Assembly (NCBI GenBank): GCA_037367355.1
Contig: CM074695.1
Location: forward strand, 2,232,001-2,296,000
Length of the DNA stretch: 64,000 bases
Origin: Neoscytalidium dimidiatum
Taxonomy: Eukaryota > Ascomycota > Dothideomycetes > Botryosphaeriales > Botryosphaeriaceae
Reading direction: 5' to 3'
The position numbers and the translations under genes are program-made. Below the pieces are notes generated by a model. It searched no databases. It saw only the letters and a list, made by a program, of their open reading frames with translations, and was not told where the DNA came from. Shown here one piece after another: positions 11,551 through 22,322 of the stretch (positions within the stretch are counted from its first letter, which is position 1; each line of letters starts with the position of its first letter).

Positions 11551-12807
11551 ATGAGACCCATCCTGCTTTCAGGTCACGTACGTCTCCGCGCTCCCGAATT
11601 TTTGGTCCAGCTTCGAAGAGCAGATACTGACGCGCCGCACAGGAACGTGCCTTGACCCAAGTAAAGTATGCTTTGACGCCCACATTGCCCGCGCGCGCAC
11701 CTCGCAACTGACCGCGACCCCTCAGATACAACCCCGATGGCGACATCATCTTCTCCGTTTCCAAGGACCATGTCGTGTGCGCCTGGTTTAGCGCCAACGG
11801 CGAGCGTCTTGGTACCTACCACGGCCACGTCGGTGCGCTATGGACCGTCGACGTGAACCCGGACTCCACCCTGCTTGCGACCGGTGGCGCCGACAACACC
11901 ATGCGCCTCTGGGATGTCCAGACTGGCCGCCTCCTTAAGACCTGGGAATTCGAAACTTCGATCAAGCGTGTCGAATTCTCGCCTGACGGCCGCCAGCTGC
12001 TCGGCGTGACGGAGAAGCGTTCCGGCCACCTCTCTACCATCGTCGTCTACGATATCATTCCGGATGTGGAGGCAGAACAGACAAACGAGAGGCGTCTCAG
12101 AATTCTGTGCGAAGAGAGCAAGGCCACCGTTGCCGGCTTCAGCTACGGCTCCAAGTACATCATTGCCGGCCACGAGGACGGTACCGTTTCGCAATTCGAT
12201 GCAAAGGTGGGCACACATCGTGTAATGGTGTTTGATATCAGGCGCTAACTTAACTGGCAGACGGGCGATCTGCTGAACGTCATTGAGGCCCACGAGCCGG
12301 ACATGCAGATTACAGATCTGCAGTGGGCTCCTGACAGAACCTACTTCATCACTGCTTCCAAGGACAAGACCGCCAAGGTTAGTAATTGCTGTGGAAAGCC
12401 GAGGTTCGCGAAGCGCCAACACTAACATGTGACACATCTAGCTCATTGCTACGGACGACCTCCAGATCTTGCACACTTACGTCGCCGATACTCCGCTCAA
12501 CAGTGCTGCCATTACCCCTGTCAAGGACTTCGTGATCTTGGGCGGTGGCCAGGCCGCCATGGATGTTACGACCACTTCCGCACGTCAGGGAAAGTTCGAG
12601 GCCCGTTTCTACCACAAGATTTTTGAGGAGGAGATTGGTCGTGTGCGTGGTCACTTCGGCCCGCTCAACTACGTGGCCGTCCACCCCAAGGGTACTTCGT
12701 ATTGCTCAGGTGGTGAGGATGGTTACGTGCGTGTGCACCACTTCGACAAGCCTTACTTTGATTTCCTGTACGAGGTCGAGAGGGAGAGGGAGCAGGCGAA
12801 TCTGTAA
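11551..12807 (+). CDS. tif34: eukaryotic translation initiation factor 3 subunit I
   Basis: This WD40 protein is a subunit of eIF3, the scaffold that brings mRNA and initiator tRNA complexes to the 40S ribosome; it binds the eIF3b subunit. Exons are 11551-11577, 11643-11665, 11726-12206, 12261-12377 and 12442-12807, giving 337 residues, the usual family length. The start [19 protein letters not shown] is the conserved eIF3i N-terminus, split by two introns. WD-type repeats end in ...DHVVCAW, TMRLWD, TIVVYD, and the terminal [13 protein letters not shown]. The C-terminus [11 protein letters not shown] is also conserved. The two tiny first exons (27 and 23 bases) are a well-known trap for gene callers. 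Confidence 0.96.
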
Positions 12808-13522
12808 ACGACTCCAGAAGGGGTTCTTGCTGAGGTCTTTTTCACTCTTCTTTCTCATGATATCAGCATGTCCGGCGTTTGGCGGGAGGTTGGGCTAGCT
12901 ACAGCCCATAAAAAGTATCGGATGACGTGATGGCTCTGACGAGGAAGGATTGGAAGAAGAGTAGTCGCGATACACTATTAGAAGCAGAGTTTGGATTCTC
13001 GTCTGAATTTGAGATGCTTCACTGCCTCCTAGCACGACATCAGAATACGTCTACCTAACCACAAAAAGTGTACTCATATGGATTACGTTTGAAATGCACT
13101 GGATAAGAAATCTGCGGCAAAAGCGAAGTGGACAGCGGGTGGCACAGCAGAACCCTGTGGGTGTGGCGCATCGCGGCGAGATCACGTTCCTGAGCCATTG
13201 GCTTTGGCGCGCCCAGGAACACGAGCCGCCCGTCACCGCCCGCCTACTCCGCGACTCCACTCCCGTAGCATGCAGCTAACCATGCCGCTCATTCGGTCAC
13301 TTCCCTATCATGCTAGAGCCGCGAAGAGCTCTTAATTTCCGCCGGTGGGGTCTCGCTTGGGGTATCAGGACAGTTGTGTACGTCGAGCTCTCTACTTTTA
13401 AGCCGCCTGCCTCCGTTCCAGCGCCGTTCCTTTCTTGAATCGCGCAATCCCGCCGTGCCAGAGTGTCGTGGCAACATCTTTGTCCCGCTATTTTCAGGCT
13501 GTTTAGAGGCAAGCTCACCAAC
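12808..13522. other. intergenic
   Basis: 3' untranslated region of eIF3i and promoter/leader of the phosphatase gene. No other feature seen. Confidence 0.5.
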
Positions 13523-14718
13523 ATGTCGAGCAGTCCCTTTTTATTTTTCATTACGGTCCTGCTTGCCATCCTCTTCACCATGGGTGAGGCGACGCAGCCG
13601 TATGTGATTTCCAACACCTCGCACATCAACTACACCACCGTTTCTGGATTCTTCCTGCAGGATGATCCGGCGACGAATGCGAGCAGTTTCGACTACGTAT
13701 GTCCCTCAAGACTGGTTCGGCAGGGATCATAGGCAAACCGGTTCCCTCTTGCCTCGCATTTTCTTACTCCAGAAACAGACTAAGGTCAACCTTGGCCTGA
13801 TCAACCGCACCTACTCGACTGATGCATCTTTTGATCCCACTGGACAAAAGACTCAGTGGGAGCGCTTCGCTCACTACGTTTCTGTGCTGAACCGCAATGC
13901 CTCCGCAAGCGTGCAGTACAAGGTCTTGATTATGGGCCGACACGGCGAAGGTTATCACAACGTCGCCGAGTCCTACTACGGTACTCCTGCCTGGGATTGT
14001 TACTGGAGCCTGCTAGATGGCAACGGTACTGTCACTTGGGCAGACGCGCACCTGACGCAGAATGGCATCAATCAAGCGCTTGTCGCAAATGGTTTCTGGT
14101 CTAACGCCCTCGCAAACGCTGGTATTCCCGCGCCCGAAAGCTACTACGTTTCTCCGCTGGCCAGGTGCCTTGCCACGGCTAACCTGACCTTCACTGGGCT
14201 TCAACTGCCCGAGAACAAACCGTTTAAGCCTGTTGTCAAGGAACTTCTGAGAGAAGCCCTTGGCCTACATACTTGTGATCGCCGGAGCACCAAGACTTGG
14301 ATTGAACAGAACTTCCCTGATTTCCAGATCGAGCCCGGATTCGCGGAGGAAGACCCGCTCTGGGATGCCAATCTACGCGAGTCCTCTACCGGTAAGTATT
14401 AAACAACACTGCTTTTACAAGCCTCAATGATCAATACTCTCTGACGTCTGGACAGCACACGTCGCCCGCCTGAAGACTCTCCTTGACGATGTCTTCACGC
14501 ATGACCCTAACACCTTCATCTCTTTCACCAGCCACAGTGGTAGCATTGGCTCTATTTTGAAGGCTATCAACCACCGTACATTCTCGCTGGTCACCGGCGC
14601 TGTCATACCTGTTTTGGTCAAGGCCGAGACTCTTTCTGGACCAGCTCCGCCTACCACCATTGATCCACCTACGACTGCCCCGACCTGCACCGCGGACCCA
14701 AATCCTACAATCACGTAG
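13523..14718 (+). CDS. secreted histidine phosphatase (phosphoglycerate mutase superfamily)
   Basis: Exons are 13523-13696, about 13779-14391 and 14456-14718, giving about 349 residues. The first 23 residues (MSSSPFLFFITVLLAILFTM...) are a signal peptide. The catalytic RHG motif is Arg112-His113-Gly114 (MGRHGEGYHN), the second family histidine is His289 (TSHSGS), and PLARCLATA matches the second phosphate-pocket arginine region. Several N-x-S/T sites suggest glycosylation. Relatives in fungi are annotated as phosphoglycerate mutase-like, but secretion makes a glycolytic role unlikely; an extracellular phosphomonoesterase is more plausible. The first intron has two in-frame AG acceptors six bases apart (ending 13772 and 13778), so two forms differing by two residues are possible. 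An in-frame GTG at 13463 is not a credible start. Confidence 0.88.
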
Positions 14719-16179
14719 ATACGAGAGAGACTTGTGTTTTAATCAATGAAAATCCGACTCGTAGAACATTATAGCGCTTTTGATGACGTTGTCTGATAAT
14801 ATTCCGACTTCAACTCGTAGTTCTTGCAGCGTCACAGGACCCGGAAACGTTTCGTGATTCGTATACCATGATGTGTGGGGTTTTCCATACGAAACGGCAT
14901 ATCAAACACTCATGAGAAAGCTAAATATCATCGCTCCGCGTATGATGCCATCCCAAGAGGTGAGCTTCTGGTAATATCTCAACCTGGTTAACACTTGATT
15001 CTTGGCTTCTCTTAGCATGATCCCTTGAGCACCTTCCTGATACTGGACACATTGTGGTATCTTCTTAGCTTGAATATAGGCAGCAGCTAAAAGGAATGGT
15101 ATCATTTGTCAACTATGGCCGAGTTGTTTCTGTTACAATTGAAACAACAAGACGTCGATAGCAGATCCTTCTAAGCTTCGGGACGGAAACCGGACAGCGG
15201 AAAACGGATGGACCCTCCGGAACACGGTTCGCTGAAGTTTCGTATGGAAACAGACGGCTGTTCCCCGTAAGACGTTTGCATGAAGCGTCCAACTAACGAC
15301 GATACGATCGAAACTCTTTTTTTTTCCCCTATAGTTTCTCAAGGCATCTTCCGCAGAAGCTAATATATGAACTTCAACTAGATGAAATGTGAGTTTTTCT
15401 AACTGTGCCTCATTCTCTAACACGAGGCTTTTGAGGTAAGCACAGTATACGCCGGGTAATGGACGTCTTGAAGTCAGCACTGGTAATTTGTTAGAGCCCG
15501 GGAGCAATGCAACGCAGCGAAATGTGCCCTCTAGTCCGGGACATCGCAATGGTTCTCACAGGAATGCAAGCACGCCTAAAACGAGTCCGCGAGTAACCGA
15601 ACAACAACATGATGACAATCACGGTAATCGCGACGAGGCTGCTACGCCAGTATTTGGCAGCACTTCGAACAACTTCTTCGAAAAACTTGCTAGGAAGCCC
15701 TACTAACTGAGGTTGCTACTGACAACAGTGTTGCAAATGACGATGATCACGAGGTTTTAGAGTCTCATATTTATGATGATATCCAGGATCAGAACATGTC
15801 CAAGAAAGAGACGACCTCCAAAAGTATTCCTATGGAGGTGTAAGTATAAGCGTATTTTAAGCTAACAAAGCAATGCTCGGAGATATTCGCGTATTTTCTA
15901 TACAATTCTAGTGTAGCGTCTCTGGGCGTCCCAGTGCGCCGCACGGACTCGCACTAACAATACTTATGCTGGATACCATAGTATATTACTCGCACTGCCC
16001 TCATCTTTCGTCTATTCCTTTTCTCTTCAGCTTAGTCTTCTTGTAGGTAGTAGCAATGTTACTGCATTCCCGTAAGCACATCGGGTGCAAGCCCTCATAT
16101 CACACACGAATACCCGTCAACAGTTAGCATCACGGCAGTCGGACACGATAGTCCGGACGGCGAAGTAAGGACTACCAAC
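14719..16179. other. intergenic or degenerate sequence
   Basis: No recognisable gene. Fragmentary coding-like frames occur: minus strand 15133-15549, plus strand 15488-15706 and a hydrophilic Asp/Ser-rich stretch at about 15728-15843. None has a domain I can name, and all are broken. The region leads into the transposon-rich part of the window, so these may be remnants of dead genes or elements. Confidence 0.35.
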
Positions 16180-16490
16180 GAGGAAGCAAGAAGACACCCG
16201 AGTACGCCCGGATCATCAATCCCAGAGCTGGAAACAGTGCCCCAAGGATTTTGGGACTTCCAAGCAGTTTTTCAAGAAAGAGGCAAGGGACAGCTACCAG
16301 AGCATGCGCCATGGGACCACGAGATTCCCCTACAGCCAGGAGCGCACCTCGCTTTCAAATCTATCTGTTTCCTGTCGGAACGGGAAAGCGAAGCGCTCAG
16401 GCAATTACATCGATCAAAACTTGGAAAGAGAATACATCCTACGCGGTTGATTGAGGCCCGTCGTCCACAACTTTTTCATGTTTGGTGACG
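16180..16490 (+). mobile_element. Ty3/gypsy reverse transcriptase fragment, not RIP-mutated
   Basis: One frame reads FWDFQAVFQERGKGQLPEH, WDHEIPLQPG and LSERESEALRQ. This is the conserved linker and entry into the reverse transcriptase of Ty3/gypsy elements. The same stretch, in RIP-mutated form, occurs in the large element at 34.0, 35.0 and 36.0 kb. The frame breaks near 16400 by a small indel and the rest of the domain is missing. Unlike the islands to the right, CpA and TpG are normal here. Confidence 0.7.
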
Positions 16491-17754
16491 GTCTCGCTTT
16501 GGGGATACAGCTCTGCAGGGTTGCCGATACTATTTCGGAGTAGTTGGTGAAGCCTTCGACGTCTTGGGCTTCTAGAGGCAGCTCCTCGATACGCCTGCCG
16601 CAGGAATCATTCAAGGCATCCTACGGATCCAACCCGTGATCTGTGTAGGAGTTGACATAGGACATGAGGAACAGAGTGTGAGTGGAATTCTGTCTTGCAT
16701 ATACAGCACACCCTGACCATGCATGTGGCAGAGTAATCTTACCCGAATGTCTGCTGCAGGAAGAAGATCATTCAATAACGGCCAGTCATCAGCCGGTGAT
16801 ACCCGTAGTTTTAGAAGCTGCTCAGGTGGTGGTGATTCATACACCTCATCAGCCTCCATGGGCCATGGGGAAGAACTAATTAACGCTAAGCAGACTGTTA
16901 CCTACACTTACTCCCGGTTCATTCAAAGCCCTCACTTCAGAACAAGTCAGGGAAACTCACGCCGACCACGATCCCTGAATACAAAAAAAGAAGAGAAAAT
17001 GTCGACTTGCAAAAGTACGACGCCGCATTCTTACCAGCGCATGCTACCAAGCCTTATATTCTGACAGAAAAGGAACTGCAGCCCTGTTTGAAAAGCCTTG
17101 TGTCAGCTCAGCTTTTGGCATGTACAGTCCGCCGGACGCTAGGCCAAAGGCGACTGTCTGTGCGCTTACATGCGAAACATAATAGCGCCTATACCAAGCA
17201 GGGAAGCCTTCGGAGTACCTCTTATTGACCAGGCGCAGATAAGCGAACCGCTTTCCTGTGCCACCAAGATCGTCCGCTGATAGTCCTCGTGGCCCCTCAA
17301 CGACCAACTCGAATACACGCACCTGACCGGCCTTGCGCTAAATCTAGCCAGCCTGATCACGGCGCGGCCAGTATTTGAACATTCGAGGGAATAAGCGATA
17401 GGAGAGGCGTTGCTGTTGGGCGTTTCTGCAAACCGTGGGCGCTTAGAAGCTTGCCTGGGGGGCGGGCGCCTAAGTCCAAACGTCTCGCATCCGCTGCTAT
17501 CGTTCCCTTCAAGACGGCCTAGCACTGCGGAACAGCGCGACGAGGCAGTTGTTAAATTAGAAACTTTCAACGAACTGCTTTGCTCTAGAGTCCATTTCTA
17601 AGCGCTGATAATTGTATATGCTCACAATAATAATATTGGTTTTGGGCACGGGCTATGAAAAGTGAATATCGGGACTTGGGGTTCAAGGGATTTGGTAATT
17701 GGATTCACGCCTTAACACCATTGTCCCAACCTAACTGAAACATCTCAATAACGA
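16491..17754. other. gene-poor stretch with short coding-like fragments
   Basis: Short minus-strand frames at 16414-16614, 16611-16859 and 17044-17322 have protein-like composition but no nameable domain and no consistent splice structure. I see no supportable gene. Confidence 0.35.
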
Positions 17755-20022
17755 CTAATAGACCGAACGAGCCATGTAAACGGAAAACTGGCTCATTTCG
17801 CTCGAAAAGGCGTCCTGCACGCTTTTCGTCTCTTTGCAGACCAGCCGCTTTCGTTTCCGGTTCGGACTTACGGGCCTGCCGCACGCTTCCGCCCGCTCCA
17901 GGTCGGTCCACATCAAACGGCCAGTGTGATCGTCCCGCAGTATGTTGCGCAAAGCCGGATCCTTGTGCAGCACTCCTAATCGGTGCAGTCCCTCTAGCAT
18001 TTCTCTCGCCTCCTGGTGGAAAGCATGTTTGTTGTTTTGATTGATGGACCGGCATAATGGACTCCCGGCCCAGCTAAGGAACAGCATATGCGTGTATACT
18101 CCGCCGTCGTAGAAGTAGGGGACTTTCAGACCTGCCAGACCAAGGCACACCGGGACGATTCTGCCTTGAGCAGGTAACAAGTGCTTATACATGCGGTGTT
18201 CATGCTGCAGATAGTGCACATTGTACTCCTCCATACCCTTGGCTACAAGGGTGTAGCCGTGGGAAGAAAGCCGCACCTTAAAAAGCGCTCCTCGCGAGCC
18301 GCGTAGATATAGAGGCTTACAATCGGCATTAGTGCCGAGATCTATCGCTAGCTGCTGCCGGACGAGGCGGATAAAGGTCTCCGGCTTGATGTGTCTCTTT
18401 CTGTGCGATTGAGCGTTCGGACAGTGCTGGTCGATCGGACCTCCACGCAACAGTCCGAGCAGGCAGTCGTGTGTGCAATACGGCCGGTCCTCCACTCGCG
18501 GCTTTGATATTGCTTTTGTTGACTTCATCGCCACCTGAGTTGTGCCTCTACTAGCAGCGCTCTGCTTTCCCTTCTGCTGACCGGACGAGCTCTTGCTGGC
18601 CTGGGAACGTGTGGTTCGTTGCGGAGTTGGAGTTGGTGGCATGCTGTTGCCTGAATCGTCACCTCCGCTATCGCCATCATCATCGTGATGCGCGCGCGCT
18701 CTATCGTCTATTGGTAAGCATTGCGACCGAGTCCGGATTCGTGAGCGGACAAAGGGCTTCCAGCGCGCGGGCCGATACGACAATGTCTCGCGCGTCGTCT
18801 TGCGAACGGTTTCTGGAATCTTTTTCAGAATGTCCATGTACTCTACCGCCCATGTGCCAAGTGATAAAGTTGCCATGAACCACTCTTGCGGTGGTGGCTC
18901 TGCAGCAAGCGCGCGGAGGACAAAGGCAGACACCTGCGCCACCGCTGTACGGTGAAGTCCGTACTCATCGTCGTGTTTCACATCGACATTGGGAACGCTA
19001 ACGTAGTAATAAACGATGGTAGGGTCGTCCGGGATATGCATAAAAACGATCGCGTCGCCGGTAAATAAGTAGCCGTATGGAATTCCTTTGTGGATCATGT
19101 ACGAGAAGCCCTGGGTTATAACAGCCGCGAGAAGCCACTTTGAGAAAAACTCGACGCCGTCCCCTTCTTTGTTAATGACGTCCCGGTCTAGCACGATCTC
19201 GCCGCTCAGCCCGACCGCGATCTCTCCTCGCGTCAACTTATGCGGTGCCTTGTACTCGATCGCCACCACCGGGATGTTCCGTCCGTCTTCCTGTCGGTAT
19301 ATGCAAAATTGGTCAGCCCGCCCACCGCCCTTTCCCTTCCGTCGCTCTTGAGGTCTCGGGGCCGCTGCTGACGCAGAATTTGCAACGCGTTTGCCACGGC
19401 TTTCATTCCTTCCCCCTCTCCTGTCTGATTTTGTAGACGTGTCGCTAATCGATATATGTCGCATTGCTTCGTCGATTGTCGTGTCTTCCGACCGGCCAAG
19501 GTTCGTGTGGCTTTCGAATGTGACCTTTCCGCGTAGTCCCAGTCCCTCCCGTAGGTCATCATTCTTGTGTACCTCCTCGACAAATCTCTGTACCGGCTTC
19601 TCCACCGCCGATCGTGCAAAATGTCGCAGCTGATCTTCGCTATCGATGGGGTCTATAGTAGACCGGACATAGTCCAACTGGTGTTTAGACGGAAAGGTTC
19701 GATTTGATACGAACGTTGGGCTGGTTGAGAGCTCGGCCCATATCTCCTCTTGCTCACTCGGGAATGCATTCCACGGGATAATGCGTCGAGGGTAAAGCCG
19801 ACCGGTAGGCTTGGTGACCTCGCCTTGAGTGGTAAGGGTTTGATCGTCGGTGATCTTGATGGAAAGAGAGATATCGTGGCAGGCTTGCAGGTATTCGATA
19901 AGTGTCGTCTTGCGGCTGATCGCCTCTGCCTCTTCCCGTCGTCGCTGCTCCTCTTCCCGTCGTCGCTGCTCCTCTGCTAATCGCGCTTCTGCCTCTTGAA
20001 GTCGTTGTTGGAGTTCTTCCAT
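17755..20022 (-). CDS. PD-(D/E)XK nuclease-like region fused to fungal kinase-like domain
   Basis: A single uninterrupted minus-strand frame runs 20145-17755 (796 codons). I prefer Met42 (20022) as start: it opens a charged coiled coil (EELQQRLQEAEARL, then EEQRRR repeats). Numbering below is from 20145. Residues about 270-385 look like a PD-(D/E)XK nuclease core: Asp278 (RADQFCIY), then a hydrophobic strand carrying Glu297-x-Lys299 (VVAIEYKAP). Residues 480-550 are a disordered acidic and Ser/Gln linker. Residues 557-580 carry a Cys pattern (YCTHDC ... QHCPN). Residues 612-750 are kinase-like: glycine-poor loop, Lys636 (LVAKG), Glu649, catalytic HKDPALRN (Asp729, Asn734) and a TDLE in place of DFG (Asp748). 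The Cys-plus-kinase half belongs to a large uncharacterised fungal family often found near transposons. Nuclease-kinase pairings are known in Crinkler-type effectors, but here no classic Crinkler leader is seen. Its upstream region is RIP-mutated DNA. Confidence 0.8.
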   Translation of the reverse strand: MEELQQRLQEAEARLAEEQRRREEEQRRREEAEAISRKTTLIEYLQACHDISLSIKITDDQTLTTQGEVTKPTGRLYPRRIIPWNAFPSEQEEIWAELSTSPTFVSNRTFPSKHQLDYVRSTIDPIDSEDQLRHFARSAVEKPVQRFVEEVHKNDDLREGLGLRGKVTFESHTNLGRSEDTTIDEAMRHISISDTSTKSDRRGGRNESRGKRVANSASAAAPRPQERRKGKGGGRADQFCIYRQEDGRNIPVVAIEYKAPHKLTRGEIAVGLSGEIVLDRDVINKEGDGVEFFSKWLLAAVITQGFSYMIHKGIPYGYLFTGDAIVFMHIPDDPTIVYYYVSVPNVDVKHDDEYGLHRTAVAQVSAFVLRALAAEPPPQEWFMATLSLGTWAVEYMDILKKIPETVRKTTRETLSYRPARWKPFVRSRIRTRSQCLPIDDRARAHHDDDGDSGGDDSGNSMPPTPTPQRTTRSQASKSSSGQQKGKQSAASRGTTQVAMKSTKAISKPRVEDRPYCTHDCLLGLLRGGPIDQHCPNAQSHRKRHIKPETFIRLVRQQLAIDLGTNADCKPLYLRGSRGALFKVRLSSHGYTLVAKGMEEYNVHYLQHEHRMYKHLLPAQGRIVPVCLGLAGLKVPYFYDGGVYTHMLFLSWAGSPLCRSINQNNKHAFHQEAREMLEGLHRLGVLHKDPALRNILRDDHTGRLMWTDLERAEACGRPVSPNRKRKRLVCKETKSVQDAFSSEMSQFSVYMARSVY

Positions 20023-20159
20023 GGCTTGAGATGATGTAGTGCGGTTGTCCGATCTCCGCCTGATGGGTTGTTTACATCGAATGCGGGTGCGGGTGGGTGC
20101 ACAGACCAGCCACCAACGCTTATTTGTCGGTTGCCTAGCCAGCACGAGGTCGCCACCCG

Positions 20160-21159
20160 ATTCGATCGGGTATCGCGTAGCGCCTTCGTAGGGGATACGC
20201 TTTACTAGTAATTAAATAGTATTATTAAAACGTATCTTATATATTAATAGTTTTAATAGAGTAAGAAGTATTATTATAAAGCGTTTTTAAATATAGACTA
20301 TAATAGAAATAACGTAGTATATTATTATTACGTATAAGAACTCTAAATATAAGACTTTCTACTACTTATATATAAGAAGCTTTTAACTTCTCTATAAAGT
20401 TTTAGCGCGGCTTATATAGATTATATAATCTTATTTAGCTATTTATCTATATATAAAGTTCTATCTAACGAGCTTCTATTCTTAAATCCTCTAAGAATTT
20501 ATCTATTATCTAATAGAGACCCTCTTATATTATTCTTAAACTTTCTATTTATATCTAGTCTTTATATTTAAATTCTTCTACTTAAATAGCTAGTTTAAAA
20601 TAATTAATACGTACTTTTTCTTATATTTAAGAAGTAGTATACTTCTTATAAATACTCTATATATAGCGGGCGAAAACTTTATAAATAATACTCTCTTTAG
20701 TATTTTTACTTCTAGAGTAGATCTAATAATTTATTTATTTATTATTTATTTATTTATTTATTTAACGTTCTTATATAAGCTAAGCTTATAAAAGACGACT
20801 AGTCTACTAATATATCTAGTTTAATATTTTAACTAGGGTTTTTATTTAAATTTTATTTAAGAAGAGGTCGTTAAATAGTAGGGGCTAAGCTAGTACTTTT
20901 TAGAAAGAAATAAGAAAATAAGTAGAAGAGTAGAAGAAGTAAAAAATAATACTAAAGAAAATAAAAGAGGACGTTTATTTATAAAGAGAGACTAAAGTTA
21001 GTTTTTTAAAAGTACGTATTTAGGCTTTCGTTAAAGTAAGTTCTAATAGCTATTTTTAGATAGCTATTTTAGTTATTAATAGAAAGCTTAGAAGAGCCTT
21101 CTATTTATCTTTAATATTAAAAATAAAGTCTAGAGAGGGGTTTTTTATTTCTAAACTAG
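20160..21159. repeat. RIP-mutated AT-rich DNA, origin unreadable
   Basis: Starts sharply about 15-20 bases beyond the longest 5' extent of the nuclease-kinase frame. The sequence is very AT-rich, almost lacks CpA and TpG, and has stops in all frames, but keeps CpG. This is the signature of heavy RIP on former repeats. I cannot recognise the parent element. Confidence 0.75.
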
Positions 21160-22215
21160 TATTATAAACTTTAAAATATACGAGCTTTATAGCTATAAGA
21201 GCCGTAAGCTCGTAAGAGAAAGTAAGCTACGAAGAGCTAGAAGCTCTATACTTAGTAGAGCCGTACTTCTTAGTTCCGTATAAGAAGACTAGAAATACGA
21301 GATAATAGCGTATATAAAATACTAGTAGATAATAACGACCGCTTATATAAGAAGAATATCTACGAATATAATAACTAGAAGAAAAATATAGTCTAATAAA
21401 AAGCCCGTAGAGAATAAAAGACTATATAAGATAGAAAGTAAAAAGATAATAAGAGTAGATACTATAGAATAAAAGTATAGCGATAGTATCGTCCGTTAGT
21501 ATAACGACGGGGCCTCTACTACTAGGCTTTAAAATTATCTAGTAGATTTAGATTTTATTAAAGAATTTACCTTAAAGATAAGAAAAGGAGAGTAATAATA
21601 AAATAAGAAGTTACGTAATATAGGAGTTTAATAGGCCTTATTACCTCTAAGTTAATATAGTATTAAATTAGAACTTTAAGTTTAACTATAAGAATTAAAG
21701 TACTATCTAATAAGTATATCTATATACTATAAAAAAGCTAGAATAATCTAGGTCGATACTACTAGATTAATATCGTTAGATTAAGGAACTTAGATTAAAT
21801 TAATCTAAGTAGATCGTATAGCTATTATATAACGCGGATACTTAAGCCTATTTTCTAGTTTCTAACTTCTAATAGTATTAGTAGACGATACTACCGCTAT
21901 ACTTTTATCTATAGTATTTACTTTTATCGTCTTTTCGCTTCTTATCTACTTAGTTTTTTATCTTCTATAGGTTCTCTATTAAATTATATCTTCTTTCTAG
22001 TTACTATACGCGTAGATATTCTTTCTATATAGGCGGTAGTTATTTATCTACTAGTATTTTCGTACGCGCCGTTATCTCGTAATTCTAGTCTTCTTATATA
22101 GAACTAAGAAGCGCGGCTCTACTAGATATAGAGTTCTTAAGACTCTACGGCTTATTTTCCTATATAAGCTTACGGCCTCTATAGCTATAAAGCTCGTATA
22201 TTCTAAAGTTTATAA
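21160..22215. repeat. inverted pair of RIP-mutated LTRs (large palindrome)
   Basis: The left arm (about 21160-21500) and right arm (about 21880-22215) are imperfect inverted repeats. The left arm resembles the first half of the 623-base LTR at 30531 in plus orientation (shared TTTATAGCTATAA, ATAATATCGTCCG-like blocks). From about 21503 to 22215 the sequence reads as that LTR in minus orientation, starting with TATAACGACGGGGCC, the complement of the LTR's 3' end. So a truncated plus LTR abuts a near-complete minus LTR of a related family. Both copies carry an extra ~80-base block absent from the 30.5 kb LTR. Confidence 0.65.
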
Positions 22216-22322
22216 TACTATTCTCTTCTTTAAAAATCTTCGGCTTAAAGATTCTTCTATTCTATCTATATCTTACTTTCTTTCTTTCTATTCTTCTTTT
22301 TTCTTTTTATAAGCTCTCTACT
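22216..22322. repeat. RIP-mutated spacer
   Basis: Short AT- and pyrimidine-rich spacer between the inverted LTR pair and the old copy of element 1. Nothing recognised. Confidence 0.4.
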
